From Acidobacteria bacterium RBG_13_68_16 (lineage in GTDB: Bacteria > Acidobacteriota > Thermoanaerobaculia > Thermoanaerobaculales > Thermoanaerobaculaceae), in NCBI GenBank assembly GCA_001766905.1, contig MEKI01000033.1, positions 17,113 through 67,279 on the forward strand: 50,167 nt of DNA, given 5' to 3'. Shown here one piece after another: positions 49,413-50,167 of the stretch; position 1 is the stretch's first letter; every line of letters starts with the position of its first letter. The notes below the pieces were generated by a model. The model was not told the origin of the DNA. It ran no database searches and saw only the letters and a program-made list of their open reading frames with translations. Position numbers and translations under genes: made by a program.

Positions 49413-50167
49413 TTGCTGGAACGAGTCCGCAACGAACTGGCCGCTGCGATCGCGGCGTCCCTCAGGGAGATGGGTGCCGAGGGCCCCCAGGTGACACTGG
49501 ATGTGCCGCCCCGTCGACAGCTCGGCGATCTGGCGTGGGCCGGCGCGCTTCCCCTCGCCAAGGGCCTTCGGCGTTCGCCACGAGCGATCGCTGAAGAGGT
49601 CGCGCGCCGCCTCGAAGCCAGCCTCCGAGCTCTCCCTGACGGCCACCCACTCACGCTGCTGGAACCGGGCTGTTCCGTCGAGGGTCCGGGTTTCCTCAAC
49701 TTCCGGCTGCGCCGCGGCCGGGCCCTGGCGACGCTGCTGCAGACCGGCTCGGGGGCTGGTACGAGGGCCCTCACCGGCGCTCCCGCGTCGAAGGTGATCG
49801 TCGAACATACGAACATCAACCCCAACAAGGCGGCTCACATCGGGCACCTTCGCAACGCAGTGCTGGGCGACACCCTGGTGCGCTGCCTGCGCTTCCTGGG
49901 GCGGGGCGTCGAGGTGCAGAACTACGTCGACGACACTGGCGTGCAGGTCGCGGACGTTGTGGTGGGCTTCCTGCACCTGCCCGAGGAGGAGCTGGCGGCG
50001 GTCGCTTCCCCAGTCTGGCCGGAGTTCCTCGGCGGGCCGGGGGCTCGCGCCCGGGTCCTCCACGTTCTTGTGGCCCGGGCGGCGGCCGGGACGCTGGCCT
50101 CCCCGAAGCTCGACGTGGCCGACTTCGACGACCTCTGCTGGGAGCTCTACCCGCGGGTCACCCGACG
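49413..50167 (+). CDS. argS: Arginyl-tRNA synthetase, N-terminal part (3' end outside window)
   Basis: The first about 251 residues of arginyl-tRNA synthetase. The N-terminal additional domain reads MLERVRNELAAAIAASLREM... to FLNFRLRR. The class I HIGH motif follows in EHTNINPNKAAHIGHLRNAV, with LGDTLVRCLRFLGRGVEVQNYVDDTGVQVADV as the typical sequel. It attaches arginine to its tRNA. The start is TTG at 49413, supported by GGAGGATAGC at normal distance. The frame remains open at the window end. Confidence 0.96.
   Translation, partial: MLERVRNELAAAIAASLREMGAEGPQVTLDVPPRRQLGDLAWAGALPLAKGLRRSPRAIAEEVARRLEASLRALPDGHPLTLLEPGCSVEGPGFLNFRLRRGRALATLLQTGSGAGTRALTGAPASKVIVEHTNINPNKAAHIGHLRNAVLGDTLVRCLRFLGRGVEVQNYVDDTGVQVADVVVGFLHLPEEELAAVASPVWPEFLGGPGARARVLHVLVARAAAGTLASPKLDVADFDDLCWELYPRVTR

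Overview
The window is a chromosomal stretch of a high-GC bacterium (about two thirds G+C by eye) with dense, mostly single-gene or short-operon organisation. I see no phage, transposase, plasmid, tRNA, rRNA or CRISPR signal. The gene mix suggests an environmental, protein- and peptide-consuming bacterium: secreted gamma-glutamyltranspeptidases, an M3 peptidase, two Tat-type amidases, a multiheme cytochrome, a hydroxyproline-type glycyl radical enzyme, many PilZ proteins, and short dispersed repeats behind genes. An Acidobacteriota lineage (Thermoanaerobaculia-like) fits best, with Myxococcota or another deep high-GC group as alternatives. This placement is inference; no marker gene in the window settles it.

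Layout. 1-4.3 kb: end of an amidohydrolase, a dimethylargininase-type hydrolase, an ExeA/GspB-type pair and a full-length Ada. 4.4-7.3 kb: thioesterase, small PQQ-propeller-like protein, multiheme cytochrome c, Nudix hydrolase. 7.3-12.4 kb: two tandem gamma-glutamyltranspeptidase paralogues and an N-acetyltransferase. 12.4-16.6 kb: a glycyl radical enzyme matching trans-4-hydroxy-L-proline dehydratase (HypD), its radical SAM activase, and a divergent PAS-AraC regulator. 16.6-28.2 kb: an EF-like small protein, a DUF4097 protein, an M3 peptidase, a BsuPI-like secreted protein, a DUF1232 protein, a zinc alcohol dehydrogenase, a TPR lipoprotein, an amidase and a secreted hypothetical protein. 28.3-29.0 kb: an AlkD-like repair protein.

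29.2-34.8 kb is the most interesting block. A six-TM kinase-receiver-kinase protein, a PilZ plus SAM-methyltransferase fusion resembling PhcB (3-hydroxy fatty acid methyl ester synthase), and a receiver-kinase protein resembling PhcR lie in one direction. Together they look like a Phc-type lipid quorum-sensing module with a PilZ domain added to the synthase.

34.9-42.1 kb holds small membrane proteins, a pseudo-receiver-PilZ protein, DinB, a catalytically empty rhomboid-like protein, a tandem PilZ protein, a charged 64-residue protein, a DUF2911 protein and a macro-like protein. 42.1-46.5 kb is a coupled operon of a PIG-L deacetylase, a 46-residue membrane peptide and a sodium:solute symporter. 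46.7-50.2 kb: a second Tat amidase, a second pseudo-receiver-PilZ paralogue, and the start of argS.

Regulation visible in the sequence: many genes carry an extended -10 (TGnTAnnnT), several so close to the start codon that the mRNA should be leaderless. GTCATCC-type repeats follow two genes, and in both places the stop codon forms the foot of a 15-16 bp hairpin.
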